Assembly (NCBI RefSeq): GCF_000004195.4 | Contig: NC_030678.2 | Coordinates: 33,084,201-33,148,200 of the forward strand | DNA from: Xenopus tropicalis | Taxonomy: Eukaryota; Chordata; Amphibia; Anura; Pipidae | Direction: 5' to 3' | Length of the DNA: 64,000 nucleotides | Shown here: piece by piece, positions 32,070-42,922 of the stretch | Position numbering within the stretch: position 1 is the stretch's first letter | How the letters are laid out: each line of letters begins with the position of its first letter | Translations under genes and position numbers: made by a program | The notes under the pieces: generated by a model | What the model was told of the DNA's origin: nothing | The model's database searches: none | Seen by the model: only the letters and a program-made list of their open reading frames with translations

Positions 32070-33750
32070 CTAGTAAGGAAAAATTACAATATGCACAGTT
32101 TAATGAGGAATATATATATGTTAAAGGTCACTACACCTTTCTCCGCTTTATATGTGCCTGATGAGGTAGATGTAGATTTGGAGTGATACTGCTATAGCAA
32201 TAGTGCTAATGCAATGAATATGGAAGCTCTTTAGCAAAGTGAGTGCTTTCTCTATTGGGGGATTTAGAGAGCTGTGCTGAGTGAACCTGTTCCTTCCCTC
32301 CTGCTTTAAAATCAGAACTGTGCATAGTGGTATCTGTTGGTGATGCCACTACTGCCCAGTTGGTACAGCTCAGCAGAGCTGGCAACCCTCCCAGACAGTT
32401 ACCCTGTGCTGAGGTGTGTCGGTAGGGTGTGGTCAGGGTGCAATGGGTCATGATAAATAACAAATTGGCCATGGTTGGGAGTTCTCAGGGACTGTCCAAA
32501 AACAGCCACCTCTGGCAGGCTGGCAGCTTTGGATCAGAGTAAAACGCAAAGCATGATAATAGCAATCTAAGACTACAGGTATGGGACCTGTTATACAGAA
32601 TGCTAGGGACCTGGGTTTCCCTGATAAAGGGGTCTTTCTGTAATTTGGATCACCACGCCTTAAGTCTGAATAATAATATAAGCATTAATTAAACCCAGTA
32701 GAATTGTTTTACATCCAATAAGGATTAATTATAATCATAGTTGGTCTCAACTAGGTACTGTTTTAGTTTTATGTACTGTTTTATAATTATAGAGAAATGG
32801 GAAATAATTTGTAAAAATTTGAATTATTTGGTTAAAATGGAGTTTGTGGGAGATGGCCTTCCTGTAATTTGGAATTATCTGGTCTACACAATCACATTCA
32901 TTTGAAAGGGGGGGGGGGGTTCAAATGCCCATATAATTAACATTTTAACTATAACCCCAATAATACCATTGTAATGGAAGATTTTGATTGGATATCACTT
33001 AATTTTATTGAAAATGCTATTGTTCTAGGAAACAAATGACATAAATACACAGTAGAATACATGCCTATAAATAGGGATTAGTAATACGTTGGTTGTAATA
33101 CTTGCTTAGTGACGTCACATGACGCTCTGAAACTTTGTAAGAAATAATGTACTTCCTAGTGTAAAATATACAAAATAAATTAAAGCAGGGAACCTAGAAT
33201 TATATTAACAACAATTCTCTATGTTTATGTGTATATAGCCTTATACTTCTACTATAGACACAGGGCATAAAGATAGGGCAACAAGGACATTTGCACTCCA
33301 GCCTTATTATATTGTGTAACAATTGTTAGACATTTTAAGAACGTGCCTAAAACATATTCATCCTGCCACATTGAACTACAACAATGGAGATGCTGGGAGA
33401 TCTGTTGTTTAACAACAGATGAAGGGTCACGCGTGGGATATCCTTGATTTATGTAATATTCTCCCTCTGGTGGGGGACACAGCCTTCTTACATTGCCAAT
33501 GCCTCTCTGATCTAACTTACCGTTATTTACAGAAGGGTTAGTATTATACCATTTTTATAGCATATTTTATAGATTTGCACTCAAATTAAACTCAAATGAT
33601 ACGTACAAAAAAATCTCATTGTAAAGATTACATTTCCTGATCATTTTTCATAATACTTTATTACTTTGTCTCCTTTCAAAATAGAAAAAAGTCTGATTTT
33701 GAAAGTAAATGAAGAATTAAAAGTTAGTGTCAGAGAAGGCAGAAACTTAC
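32070..33750 (-). other. Probable connexin 5' UTR intron
   Basis: On the - strand a donor AAG|GTAAGT (exon end 33751) and an acceptor ttttccttactag|GTCC (exon start 32069) bound this stretch. Connexin genes usually have an untranslated first exon and one coding exon, as here. A truncated MITE sits inside (32574-32884), as does a G-run near 32908. Confidence 0.55.
32574..32884. mobile_element. CAGGTATGGGACCTGTTATCC MITE, copy 2, truncated
   Basis: The left end tacaggtatgggacctgtta is intact. The right half decays at ggaattatctggtctaca and the terminal cccatacctgta is missing. Confidence 0.75.
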
Positions 33751-33850
33751 CTTAGTGGGTGCCCTGGTGTCAGGCAGAGCCAACGACAGTGGTGACAGTC
33801 ACATCGCTGGGTCCCAGGCGAGAGCAGAGTGTATGTGAGGGACCCTGCCG
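33751..33850 (-). other. Probable untranslated 5' exon of the connexin gene
   Basis: On the - strand a 100-nt segment lies between a pyrimidine-rich acceptor (cttacctctccccag) and the consensus donor AAG|GTAAGT. It has no useful ORF. It could instead extend further 5' as a first exon. The assignment rests only on splice-site quality and position. Confidence 0.4.
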
Positions 33851-34733
33851 CTGGGGAGAGGTAAGAGAATAGGCTGACAGCACATATCCAAATTGTTTAT
33901 CTCACAGACTCATTGTACAGCATGGGTGACAAAAACGTTCAATTTACAGTGAGTGACAAAGACATAAGAGTTACATGGGGTCATCTCCTCTGCAGCTATT
34001 CAGCCGCTCAGCACTATAGAACATGCCAGAAAAACACCAGGCAAATAAAGAAACTTTAGGCCTATTTGCATTCAACATGCAACTATATACAATACCAGCA
34101 CACAAGGGAGTCCCTGGGTTCAGTTTCTACTGATAAATGATAAAACTCCGGGGAAGGTTTACTTAGCATGAGAGATGAAACCTAATTTAATGCATTATTT
34201 TCTTCCATATGGAAATATGAACATCTCTTTCAACCTAGTTCTGCCTGTTATCTCCAGAATTCTCTGTTCCCACTAGTTATTCTGCAAAATCTCTGTTTGC
34301 TCAGTCAGGTGTCCACCTCTGTGTAAATCGGCTCATGTAGGGGGTCACACAGTGCTGACACTGAACCTTGTGGAAGCATGTTATATGGCTTGCTGGAATG
34401 AGAACCTGCTAGCTAGATTTGTTGTGATATATATGTGTGTGTGTCAAGCTGCAAATCTGCCCATATAAAACTAACAATAAATGGTCGCTGCAGTATGACT
34501 TCCCCTGAAATTCCTCTCCCCCAATCACATACGCACTTCACAATCTTAACTCCTGATAAACACATTCAAAGCCAATCATAAAACAATCTTGGTGGTCTGC
34601 ACTTCTATCCTCAATCGCATACTGCTAATTGGTTTCCACCAAGCACCCACCATGACTAGAACCAAAGGTTATATTAGAGGCTGAATAGCCAGTGGTGTAG
34701 AATAGGTGGCCTAAAAAAGGCTCTAGGTAGTAA
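33851..34733. other. Unassigned upstream region of connexin
   Basis: No gene seen. A short (gt)n run is at 34432-34443. No clear TATA box could be tied to the connexin exon. Confidence 0.25.
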
Positions 34734-34931
34734 GGGTGAAGACACACGGAGCTACTTAGTAGCAGCTACTTGTCACAGCTACTAAACACCAGAAAATCCC
34801 CTGCCATAGACAATACTAAGAATTGCCTCTGCTAAAACACACGTAGAGACAATTATCAGTAAATGATCATCATTGTCTACTTTTGTAGCCGTGACAAGTA
34901 GCTGCTACTAGTAGCTCTGTATGTCTTACCC
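34734..34931. mobile_element. Palindromic Harbinger-like MITE with TAA duplication
   Basis: Ends gggtgaagacacacggagct and agctctgtatgtcttaccc are imperfect inverted repeats; TAA flanks both sides (34731-34733 and 34932-34934). Internal cttgtcacagctact and agccgtgacaag also pair. Confidence 0.75.
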
Positions 34932-35097
34932 TAAGGGACTCCTCCCCACAATTACAGCTAACACTAAGGGAAGAACTAAAGAGACTACAGCTGGGATTAC
35001 ATGGACCAATATAAGACGCTGGCTAGTTCCACTTATTGTCCTTTTTTAAATTGTCCTCTTTTACTGGCCAGGCTGTGGCTGGTACATTACCCACTAA

Positions 35098-35355
35098 GGG
35101 CTCTGGCACACGGGGAGATTAGTCGCCCGCGACAAATCTCCCTTGTCACGGGCGACTAATCTCCCCGAGTTGCCATGACCCGCCATTCCACCGGCGAACA
35201 TGTAAGTCTGGAAATCGCGCCGCCGCGTGTGCCATCCCGCCGGCGACTTACATGTTCGCCGGTGGGATGGCGGGTCATGGCAACTCGGGGAGATTAGTCG
35301 CCCGCGAACATGGAGTTTTGTCGCGGGCGACTAATTTCCCCGTGTGCCAGAGCCC
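35098..35355. mobile_element. Near-perfect foldback MITE with TAA duplication
   Basis: 258 bp, almost entirely self-complementary. The first ~40 bases (gggctctggcacacggggag...) pair with the last ~40 (...ccccgtgtgccagagccc), and the centre (gccggcgaacatgtaagtc / gacttacatgttcgccgg) also pairs. TAA at 35095-35097 and 35356-35358 is the target duplication. GC-rich and high in CpG compared with the flanks. Confidence 0.85.
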
Positions 35356-35420
35356 TAAGGCCAGTAAAATGCATTTTGCCATTTTAGGTATGCTAAGACC
35401 CAGACAGCCCCAAAATAAAG

Positions 35421-35719
35421 TACAGGTATGGGACCTGTTATCCATAATGCTTGGGACCTGGGGTTTTCTGGATAAGAGATCTTTCCATAATTTGGATCTC
35501 CATAACTTAAGTCTGCTATAAATCAAATAATATAGAATAAACCCAATAGGACTGTTTTGCCACCAATAAGGATTCATTATATCTTAGTTGGGATCAAGTA
35601 CAAGGTACTGTTTTATTATTACAGAGAAAAAGGAAATAATTTTTAAAAATCAAAAGTATTTGCTTATATTCCGAGTTTTCTGGATAATGGGTTTCCAGAT
35701 AAGGGATCCCATACTTGCA
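35421..35719. mobile_element. CAGGTATGGGACCTGTTATCC MITE, copy 3
   Basis: Begins tacaggtatgggacctgtta and ends agggatcccatacttgca; internal ggataagagat and tctggataatggg pair. Complete. Confidence 0.85.
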
Positions 35720-35884
35720 TACAGTGCTAGTCGGTGCCATCTTACAGCAGCATTTGATAGAACATCTCGATTTGGGTTGGGAATTCTGGAATAAACTCTG
35801 GCAGTAAGGGGCACTTTTTTTTACTTTTTTTTTTCAATTTTGAGAAAAAGTTGATTTTTTTTTTTACATCTAGATGTTTTTGAG

Positions 35885-36640
35885 ATTTCTGGGCGGGTTC
35901 AGGCCAACCTCGGTACATTATTTGCGGGTTCAGGTTCTGCTCTCCCCGCCCACAACCTAACACTGCTGGCCTTAGTCTTCCGGGTTCTGAATTTATAGGA
36001 ACAAGTAGTGCTCCTTATGTAAAGTAATATAGTACATAGTAGTGAAGTGCAGGCCAGCCAGATACCCATGGAACCCATGGGTTTACCTGTGGGTTGGGTG
36101 GGTTCAGCCATCCTTGGCACATTACTTATTGGTTGAAGGCGAGTTTGGGTTCAGCCTCCCCGCCCACGACCAAACACTGCTGGCCTTAGTCTTCCGGATT
36201 CTGGTGTAGCTGATAGAGAGGTTTGGTTGTGGACCTGGTTTGGTTACTATCTCTGCAGGTGGATTATTAGAGAGGGTTTGCTGTGGGACTTAATTGGTTA
36301 ATATATATATATGGCTAGGGGATGATAGGGCGAGCCATAGACACCAGAGTATAAGTACAGCCTATGTGCTAGCTAGTGATGTGTGGGTCGAGAAAAACTC
36401 TATCCACACGCGACCCGAACCCACCCTGCTCCCAACCTGAACCCAACCCAGCTTCTGCCCTGTTTTTATAGACCCATGCCCACCCTGCCCCGCAATGATA
36501 TCACAAAAGGGAGGGACATGGTGGGCACAGGTCTATAAATTCAGAAGCTGGAAGTCTAAGGCCAGCAGTGTTAAGTCGCAGGTGCGGAGAGCTGAACCCG
36601 AACCCACCTGTGACCCACAAGTAATGTGCCGAGGTCCAAA
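35885..36640. repeat. Three diverged copies of a ctggccttagtcttccgg repeat
   Basis: ctgctggccttagtcttccg occurs directly at about 35963 and 36177 and in inverted form near 36545-36565 (aagtctaaggccagcagtg). Each copy is close to a gggttcgggttc/cccgcccac block. These look like partial copies of one inverted-repeat element, two direct and one inverted. No coding potential. Confidence 0.65.
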
Positions 36641-36781
36641 TCTTTTTGGATTCTGAAAAGACTTACCTTTGTGAATCTATTTTTTTTTTTTAATTTAACA
36701 TTTTCACTGAAGAAGAAAATTGTGGAGATTCAATGCATACATTCACCAGATCCAATAAATGTTTATATGGAAAGAATATAT

Positions 36782-36856
36782 ATTGTATATATATATACAT
36801 GTACATATATGTATATATATATATATATATATATCTATCTATATATATATATATAC
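36782..36856. repeat. (TA)n microsatellite
   Basis: Imperfect ta/tatc dinucleotide run immediately before the foldback element at 36922. Confidence 0.9.
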
Positions 36857-36921
36857 AAAATGCTGAGAAGCTGCACACCATAAGGTTATGTTGATACCTG
36901 GGTGCCTGTGCAAAAAGTAAG

Positions 36922-37120
36922 TATACAGGCTGGAGTGACGGCACGCAAAGGATTTTCACAAAGAAGTTGCTGGGTCAAAAAATAGAGTAAATTAGAGGTT
37001 TATTGTGACCAGCGTTTCAACTCCACACAGGAGCTTTCATCAGGGATACCACACCACAGTGAAACAAACCCAATAAGCCCAAAAATGGCGCCAATATTGT
37101 TGCTAGTCCGTCACTCCAGC

Positions 37121-37127
<7 letters not shown>
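36922..37127 (-). mobile_element. Small foldback related to the Penelope-like 3' end
   Basis: Perfect 20-bp inverted ends, tatacaggctggagtgacgg (36922-36941) and its complement (37108-37127). Read on the - strand it holds a hammerhead-like core (37007-37043). Also on the - strand, a ggcgccattttt block lies 5' of the core, the same order as in the adjacent Penelope-like element. I infer a non-autonomous, diverged terminal segment of that type. (TA)n tracts flank it. Confidence 0.6.
37007..37043 (-). ncRNA. Hammerhead-ribozyme-like motif
   Basis: The - strand reads CTGATGA, then a stem of agctcc / ggagtt with a short loop, then GAAAC-GCTG-GTC. The CUGAUGA and GAAA cores and the minimal two-pair stem III of Penelope-type hammerheads are all present. 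A convincing stem I is not evident, so self-cleavage is unproven and may need a dimeric form. Confidence 0.5.

Positions 37128-37162
<35 letters not shown>
37124..37162. repeat. (TA)n microsatellite
   Basis: Uninterrupted ta dinucleotides between the small foldback and the Penelope-like inverted pair. Confidence 0.9.
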
Positions 37163-37168
<6 letters not shown>

Positions 37169-37303
37169 CAAATGGATCAGGCACTCACATATCAGCAGGA
37201 TTTAGGGTGCCTGGGTGCAGAATTAAAGGTAAAGATACTGCAGAAAAGATACTCCGCACTCACAGGACTTATGAAAAATAAAGAAATAATTTATTGGTCA
37301 AAC

Positions 37304-37343
37304 AACTAACGTTTCGGCTGGCGCAGCAGCCTTTCTCAAAGTG
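37304..37343 (-). ncRNA. Degenerate hammerhead-like motif at Penelope 3' end (left)
   Basis: The - strand reads CACTTTGAGA-AAGG, stem ggctg / cagcc with loop ctgcgc, then GAAAC-GTTA-GTT. The GAAAC and stem II parts are good; the CUGAUGA box is replaced by TTTGAGA, so activity is doubtful in this copy. Confidence 0.4.
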
Positions 37344-37882
37344 ACTCAGTGTCAAACAAATCCCCTAATTAAACCCAAAAAATGGCGCCAAAAAACCAGT
37401 ATGACATCATCAAGTGGGAGTGTACAAAATTACTATGAAGGTAAATGAGAGAGCAAGAAAGAGAAAATACTAAAAAAGCGAGAAAAGAATATATATAACT
37501 AATGTGAATGGGTTGTTGAGGTGGAACCAGTGTACAGCACCCGTGTTAGAAAAGAAATGTTTAGAAAATAAAGAACAAAGAGCTGATCCCTAATGGTACT
37601 GAACTGTAACTCACACGCGCCAACCGTCTAGGGTTAAAGCTAAATGTACTGATAAAGGTAGTAGCGTTCACCAGACGGCCAAGTTTAAGCCAAAGGGAGA
37701 GGTGATTATGTACAGGACAAAATAATCTGTCCCAATCGCTGTTGTCATGTGTGCCCAGGCTTGCGAGTAGTATTAGCGCTTGATAATTGCGTTGTACATA
37801 AAAAATGCCGAAGCGGCATGCATAGAGCATCAATAACATAGTGTGCGTGGCATATAACACCAAGCAAAAAACGTCACCTGGG

Positions 37883-38277
37883 AGGAAAAACTAACCACCA
37901 AGTATTATATTGCCGTAGTGACAGCTAGTGTCGCGTATGAGCACGGAATCTACCCCACCAGGGGGGACCCGGAAAATCAATACGGTCCACACGAATGTAC
38001 TGTTCACGTAGTAGGCAAGGCTGTCAGAGGCGAAGCTCGGGGGGCACACAGAGCGAAGGGAGGCAGGCGGCAAGGCCGATCGGGTGGTGGTGTCCGGACC
38101 CAGCAAAGGGGGGGACCGCCAGCCACTAGATACAGAACCCTAAATGGGCAAGCGGGGGGGCTAGGTAGAGGCTGCCGTGTGGTTGGTACCAAGGCCGATC
38201 GGGTGGTGGTGTCCGGACCCAGCAAAGGGGGGGACAGCCAGCCACTAGATACAGAACCCTAAATGGGCAAGCGGGGG
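37883..38277. repeat. Extra segment with 119-bp direct duplication
   Basis: aaggccgatcgggtggtggt begins at 38072 and again at 38191, a spacing of 119 bp; the second unit runs on into the sequence shared with the right arm. The segment is absent from the right arm, which joins cacctgg directly to ggctaggtag. Either the right arm lost it or the left arm gained it. Recombination between the ggctaggtag repeats could explain a loss. Confidence 0.75.
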
Positions 38278-38600
38278 GGCTAGGTAGAGGCTGCCGTGTG
38301 GTTGGTACCAGGGATAGCTAGAAGTAAGTGCAAGATGAATAGTAAAAATAAAAGATAAAACCAGAACAGAGGACTGCAGAATAAGAACAGGTAAACTGAA
38401 TTGTACTCATACAAAGGTAAGAGTGTGAAGGAAACAGATAAAGGAGACAGAGTAACCCCACGGTAACCAAAAAGGAATTGCAACAATTTCATATGTAGCA
38501 TATTAAACAACCAGCTTGGTCAGCAACAATATAGCAAACTATAAGGAATAGGGTATTTAAACTATGCGGAACATAGTATAGTCAAGGAAGTAGTCCAGAG

Positions 38601-40505
38601 TCACTTTAAGTAAAATGGGGAGTATGAAACCATTTCATTAAGGCCATTTGGACAGATCGTGTTCAGTCTGTGCATCCATTTCAGCTCGATTTGCAAAAGT
38701 AGTTTATCCCGGTTTCCACCTCTTGTTGGCGGGGGAACAAAGTCTATCAGCATGCTGCGTAGGCTGGACAGCGAATGTTTCTTCAGTAGAAAATGTGCAG
38801 CAACAGGTGTACTCGCTTCTCCTGTGGTGAGGGCAGAGCGTATAGCGGACCTGTGGTTTGCCATACGGTCCCTGAAGGGGGTGATGGTTTTGCCAATGTA
38901 CATAAGGCCACAGGGACATTTGATAAAATAGATGACATATTTAGAGGTGCAAGTGAGTCTGTGTCTGATTGGTATTATACTGCCAGTGTGTGGGTGATTG
39001 AACACGGGGCCAGTTATTAGTGAACTACATGTGGTACAGTTAGGACACTTGTAACAACCAGGGCGGGCAGAGGGCAACCAAGTGGCCAGGGTCTCGGAAC
39101 TGTAGCTATGCATAGGGTCTGTTTTGACTAGTAGGTCACGCAAGCTCCTACCCCTTTTGTAAGCTATGCGAGGGGGAGTCCTGAAGATAGGGGGAAGGGA
39201 GCGGTCATTTTCAACCACTGACCAGTGGTATAAAATGGAGTCAGTTAGGTATTTCTTGTCTGGAGTGAATGTTGTCACAAAGGTAAGCCTGTCACTTTGG
39301 TTTTCACGTGGGGAAGCCGAGTTGGTCTCCAATGTACACGAGCGTGGCAAACTTAGAGCTCTTTCCTTGCTTTGAAGTAAATCATGTAGACTGTAACCCC
39401 TCTGTAAAAAACGTTGGACCAGATCATCCAGTTGTAGATGTAAGAGATGTCGATCAGAGTTATTGCGTACCATCCTGACCATTTGGGAATAGGGAATACT
39501 CCTCAGTAAATGGGGCGGATGGCAGGAGGAATGGTGTAGTAAGGTGTTACGGTCTGTAGGTTTCCTATACGTAGTGGTAGTAAAAGTGGAGCCAGCGAGG
39601 GTAATGGTCAAATCCAAAAAAGCGACCGATACTGGATCTATATGGGCGGTAAACTTGATAGTAGTAGGTAGGTCATTTAATTCCTGGACCATTGTTGCAA
39701 ATTGGTCTTTAGTCCCTGACCAAAGAATCAGCAGATCGTCAATATAGCGAAATAGCCTATAAATATGTGTTCTATATTTTGGAAAGATGTAAAGATTCTC
39801 AAAGTGGGACATAAACAGGTTAGCAAAAGAGGGAGCGACATTAGAGCCCATACTGGTGCCGCTAATTTGGAGGTAGTAGGACAATTCAAATTTGAAATAG
39901 TTCAAGGTCAGGCAGTGATTCAGCAGTGTTATTAAAAATTCAGTGGGAGGTCTGTCCCGGTCGGGTTGGTCTTGTAGGTACTGCTGGATGACAGATATTC
40001 CTTCAGTAATAGGGATAACTGTATACAGAGAGGAGACATCCATTGTAGCGAGTAGAAGTTTGCAAGGTAGAGGGTGTAAGTCCTGTAATTTGCCTAGTAG
40101 GTCACCCGTGTCCCTAATGTAGGTGTTCATTTTCTGTACTATAGGCTGTAGGTAATAATCAACAAAGGTAGAAAGGGGTTGTAACAGTGAGTCACAGGCA
40201 CTCACTATAGGTCGGCCAGGTGGTTTGGTTAGATTTTTGTGGATTTTAGGTAAAGTGTAAAAAATGGGGCATTTCGGAAACTCCTTGGTTAAATAGTTAA
40301 AGACATCTGTGGTAATGAAACCACCCTGTAAGCCTAATAGCAGTGTGTTGTCAATGATTTTCTTATAGGTAAAGCCAGGGTCCCTGTCAAGTTTGCGATA
40401 AACAGTAGTGTCTGTTAGTTGTTGCATGATTTCCTGTCTGTAGTCAGAGTAGTCTAGGACCACTACAGAACCCCCTTTGTCCGCAGGGCGGATAGTAATA
40501 TTGGG
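38601..40505 (-). CDS. Penelope-like RT with GIY-YIG endonuclease (5' truncated, otherwise open)
   Basis: Encodes the C-terminal ~634 residues of a Penelope-type polyprotein, from [12 protein letters not shown] to the stop. The longer open frame reaching 40670 starts with a TTG and its first ~55 residues are antisense of the neighbouring copy, so they are not native. Visible in the 689-residue frame: RPADKGG (61-67), [18 protein letters not shown] (152-161), [10 protein letters not shown] with catalytic D211, [15 protein letters not shown] (271-285), YIDD (309-312), FLDLTIT, a cysteine-rich linker ([10 protein letters not shown]), and the GIY-YIG block YVIYFIKC...YIGKT (578-595) with downstream R and H. 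All catalytic residues are present, but there is no start codon or promoter of its own. Confidence 0.9.
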   Translation of the reverse strand, partial: PNITIRPADKGGSVVVLDYSDYRQEIMQQLTDTTVYRKLDRDPGFTYKKIIDNTLLLGLQGGFITTDVFNYLTKEFPKCPIFYTLPKIHKNLTKPPGRPIVSACDSLLQPLSTFVDYYLQPIVQKMNTYIRDTGDLLGKLQDLHPLPCKLLLATMDVSSLYTVIPITEGISVIQQYLQDQPDRDRPPTEFLITLLNHCLTLNYFKFELSYYLQISGTSMGSNVAPSFANLFMSHFENLYIFPKYRTHIYRLFRYIDDLLILWSGTKDQFATMVQELNDLPTTIKFTAHIDPVSVAFLDLTITLAGSTFTTTTYRKPTDRNTLLHHSSCHPPHLLRSIPYSQMVRMVRNNSDRHLLHLQLDDLVQRFLQRGYSLHDLLQSKERALSLPRSCTLETNSASPRENQSDRLTFVTTFTPDKKYLTDSILYHWSVVENDRSLPPIFRTPPRIAYKRGRSLRDLLVKTDPMHSYSSETLATWLPSARPGCYKCPNCTTCSSLITGPVFNHPHTGSIIPIRHRLTCTSKYVIYFIKCPCGLMYIGKTITPFRDRMANHRSAIRSALTTGEASTPVAAHFLLKKHSLSSLRSMLIDFVPPPTRGGNRDKLLLQIELKWMHRLNTICPNGLNEMVSYSPFYLK

Positions 40506-40506
40506 G

Positions 40507-41017
40507 CGACAACCACGGTCCTCTGTGCAGCCACCACCCCGTATATCCACAGCTTCACCCAAGTCCCATTTTTTAGGGACACATTCTCGCCCCCCCCTAG
40601 GGGGCGTCCCAACAAAAGGCGAGGTGGGCGACAACACCCATTCCACAAGAAGTTTACGGCCACGGAACAAGTAGTTTTTAACCTCAGCACATACACCCTG
40701 ACAGAACCTGAACTCTCCCTCCTATCAAAGGGATTGTCCTTTGTCCCCACATCCAAATCTTACACCCTTGACACTATGATCGACATACACAGGTTCCAAC
40801 GCAGTATGAAACTGCGGGACCATTTCCGTACTTCCCCTACTACCATTCTGACACCATTCAGAGCCCCCAGCCAATTCGAACCCCCCAATACCCCGAAGTC
40901 TATTGCAGCATTCACCAGATTACTGATAGACGAAACTGGTAAACACAGATTACCTACAAGCACCTATTCTAATCTCACCATTAGTGAAAGGGAAGCTATC
41001 ACTTCACTGGCCCAAAA
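40507..41017 (+). mobile_element. Central spacer: 5' coding part of right Penelope-like copy
   Basis: The 511 bp between the two arms are unique. On the + strand they read through [20 protein letters not shown] then [14 protein letters not shown], the usual Penelope N-terminal pattern, and continue in frame into the right arm. This shows the right copy is longer at its 5' end, and that the left copy is truncated at the junction. Confidence 0.75.
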
Positions 41018-42922
41018 CCCCAATATTACTATCCGCCCTGCGGACAAAGGGGGTTCTGTAGTGGTCCTAGACTACTCTGACTACAGACAGGAAATCATGC
41101 AACAACTAACAGACACTACTGTTTATCGCAAACTTGACAGGGACCCTGGCTTTACCTATAAGAAAATCATTGACAACACACTGCTATTAGGCTTACAGGG
41201 TGGTTTCATTACCACAGATGTCTTTAACTATTTAACCAAGGAGTTTCCGAAATGCCCCATTTTTTACACTTTACCTAAAATCCACAAAAATCTAACCAAA
41301 CCACCTGGCCGACCTATAGTGAGTGCCTGTGACTCACTGTTACAACCCCTTTCTACCTTTGTTGATTATTACCTACAGCCTATAGTACAGAAAATGAACA
41401 CCTACATTAGGGACACGGGTGACCTACTAGGCAAATTACAGGACTTACACCCTCTACCTTGCAAACTTCTACTCGCTACAATGGATGTCTCCTCTCTGTA
41501 TACAGTTATCCCTATTACTGAAGGAATATCTGTCATCCAGCAGTACCTACAAGACCAACCCGACCGGGACAGACCTCCCACTGAATTTTTAATAACACTG
41601 CTGAATCACTGCCTGACCTTGAACTATTTCAAATTTGAATTGTCCTACTACCTCCAAATTAGCGGCACCAGTATGGGCTCTAATGTCGCTCCCTCTTTTG
41701 CTAACCTGTTTTGTCCCACTTTGAGAATCTTTACATCTTTCCAAAATATAGAACACATATTTATAGGCTATTTCGCTATATTGACAATCTGCTGATTCTT
41801 TGGTCAGGGACTAAAGACCAATTTGCAACAATGGTCCAGGAATTAAATGACCTACCTACTACTATCAAGTTTACCGCCCATATAGATCCAGTATCGGTCG
41901 TTTTTTTGGATTTGACCATTACCCTCGCTGGCTCCACTTTTACTACCACTACGTATAGGAAACCTACAGACCGTAACACCTTACTACACCATTCCTCCTG
42001 CCATCCGCCCCATTTACTGAGGAGTATTCCCTATTCCCAAATGGTCAGGATGGTACGCAATAACTCTGATCGACATCTCTTACATCTACAACTGGATGAT
42101 CTGGTCCAATGTTTTTTACAGAGGGGTTACAGTCTACATGATTTACTTCAAAGCAAGGAAAGAGCTCTAAGTTTGCCACGCTCGTGTACATTGGAGACCA
42201 ACTCGGCTTCCCCACGTGAAAACCAAAGTGACAGGCTTACCTTTGTGACAACATTCACTCCAGACAAGAAATACCTAACTGACTCCATTTTATACCACTG
42301 GTCAGTGGTTGAAAATGACCGCTCCCTTCCCCCTATCTTCAGGACTCCCCCTCGCATAGCTTACAAAAGGGGTAGGAGCTTGCGTGACCTACTAGTCAAA
42401 ACAGACCCTATGCATAGCTACAGTTCCGAGACCCTGGCCACTTGGTTGCCCTCTGCCCGCCCTGGTTGTTACAAGTGTCCTAACTGTACCACATGTAGTT
42501 CACTAATAACTGGCCCCGTGTTCAATCACCCACACACTGGCAGTATAATACCAATCAGACACAGACTCACTTGCACCTCTAAATATGTCATCTATTTTAT
42601 CAAATGTCCCTGTGGCCTTATGTACATTGGCAAAACCATCACCCCCTTCAGGGACCGTATGGCAAACCACAGGTCCGCTATACGCTCTGCCCTCACCACA
42701 GGAGAAGCGAGTACACCTGTTGCTGCACATTTTCTACTGAAGAAACATTCGCTGTCCAGCCTACGCAGCATGCTGATAGACTTTGTTCCCCCGCCAACAA
42801 GAGGTGGAAACCGGGATAAACTACTTTTGCAAATCGAGCTGAAATGGATGCACAGACTGAACATGATCTGTCCAAATGGCCTTAATGAAATGGTTTCATA
42901 CTCCCCATTTTACTTAAAGTGA
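40690..42922 (+). pseudogene. Penelope-like RT/GIY-YIG, right copy, one frameshift and YIDN
   Basis: Two overlapping open frames (to 41795, and from 41711 to 42922) encode the same protein as the left copy plus ~95 N-terminal residues. A one-base loss near 41711 (gttttgtccc here, gtttatgtccc in the left copy) shifts the frame after PSFANLF. The RT catalytic box is YIDN rather than YIDD, removing a catalytic aspartate. The GIY-YIG region is intact. Differences from the left copy are otherwise few (for example V/A before FLDLT, C/R in LVQxFLQ, M/T in RLNxICP). Upstream coding extends to at least 40690 but no ATG is evident. Confidence 0.88.

Larger units (their letters stand above)
37237..40506 (-). 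mobile_element. Penelope-like element, left arm of inverted pair
   Basis: Runs on the - strand from about 40506 (5' truncated inside the coding region) to a 3' end near 37237 (rc of actgcagaaaagatactcc). It is a near-identical inverted copy of 41018-43890. It contains the RT/GIY-YIG frame, a 3' region of about 1.3 kb, a hammerhead-like core and an extra ~395 bp (37883-38277) missing from the right arm, with a 119-bp duplication. Confidence 0.88.

Noticed and set aside
36626..36959. Open frames full of Tyr/Ile around the (TA)n tract
   Set aside because: Composition is that of the ta/tatc microsatellite in translation.
39166..39747. Short open frames on the opposite strand of the Penelope RT genes
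   Set aside because: Exact mirror copies occur in both arms and contain no domain; they are antisense shadows of the RT frame.
40506..40670. N-terminal 55 residues of the left Penelope open frame
   Set aside because: They are antisense of the right copy's 5' coding part and start with TTG, so they are not part of the native protein.
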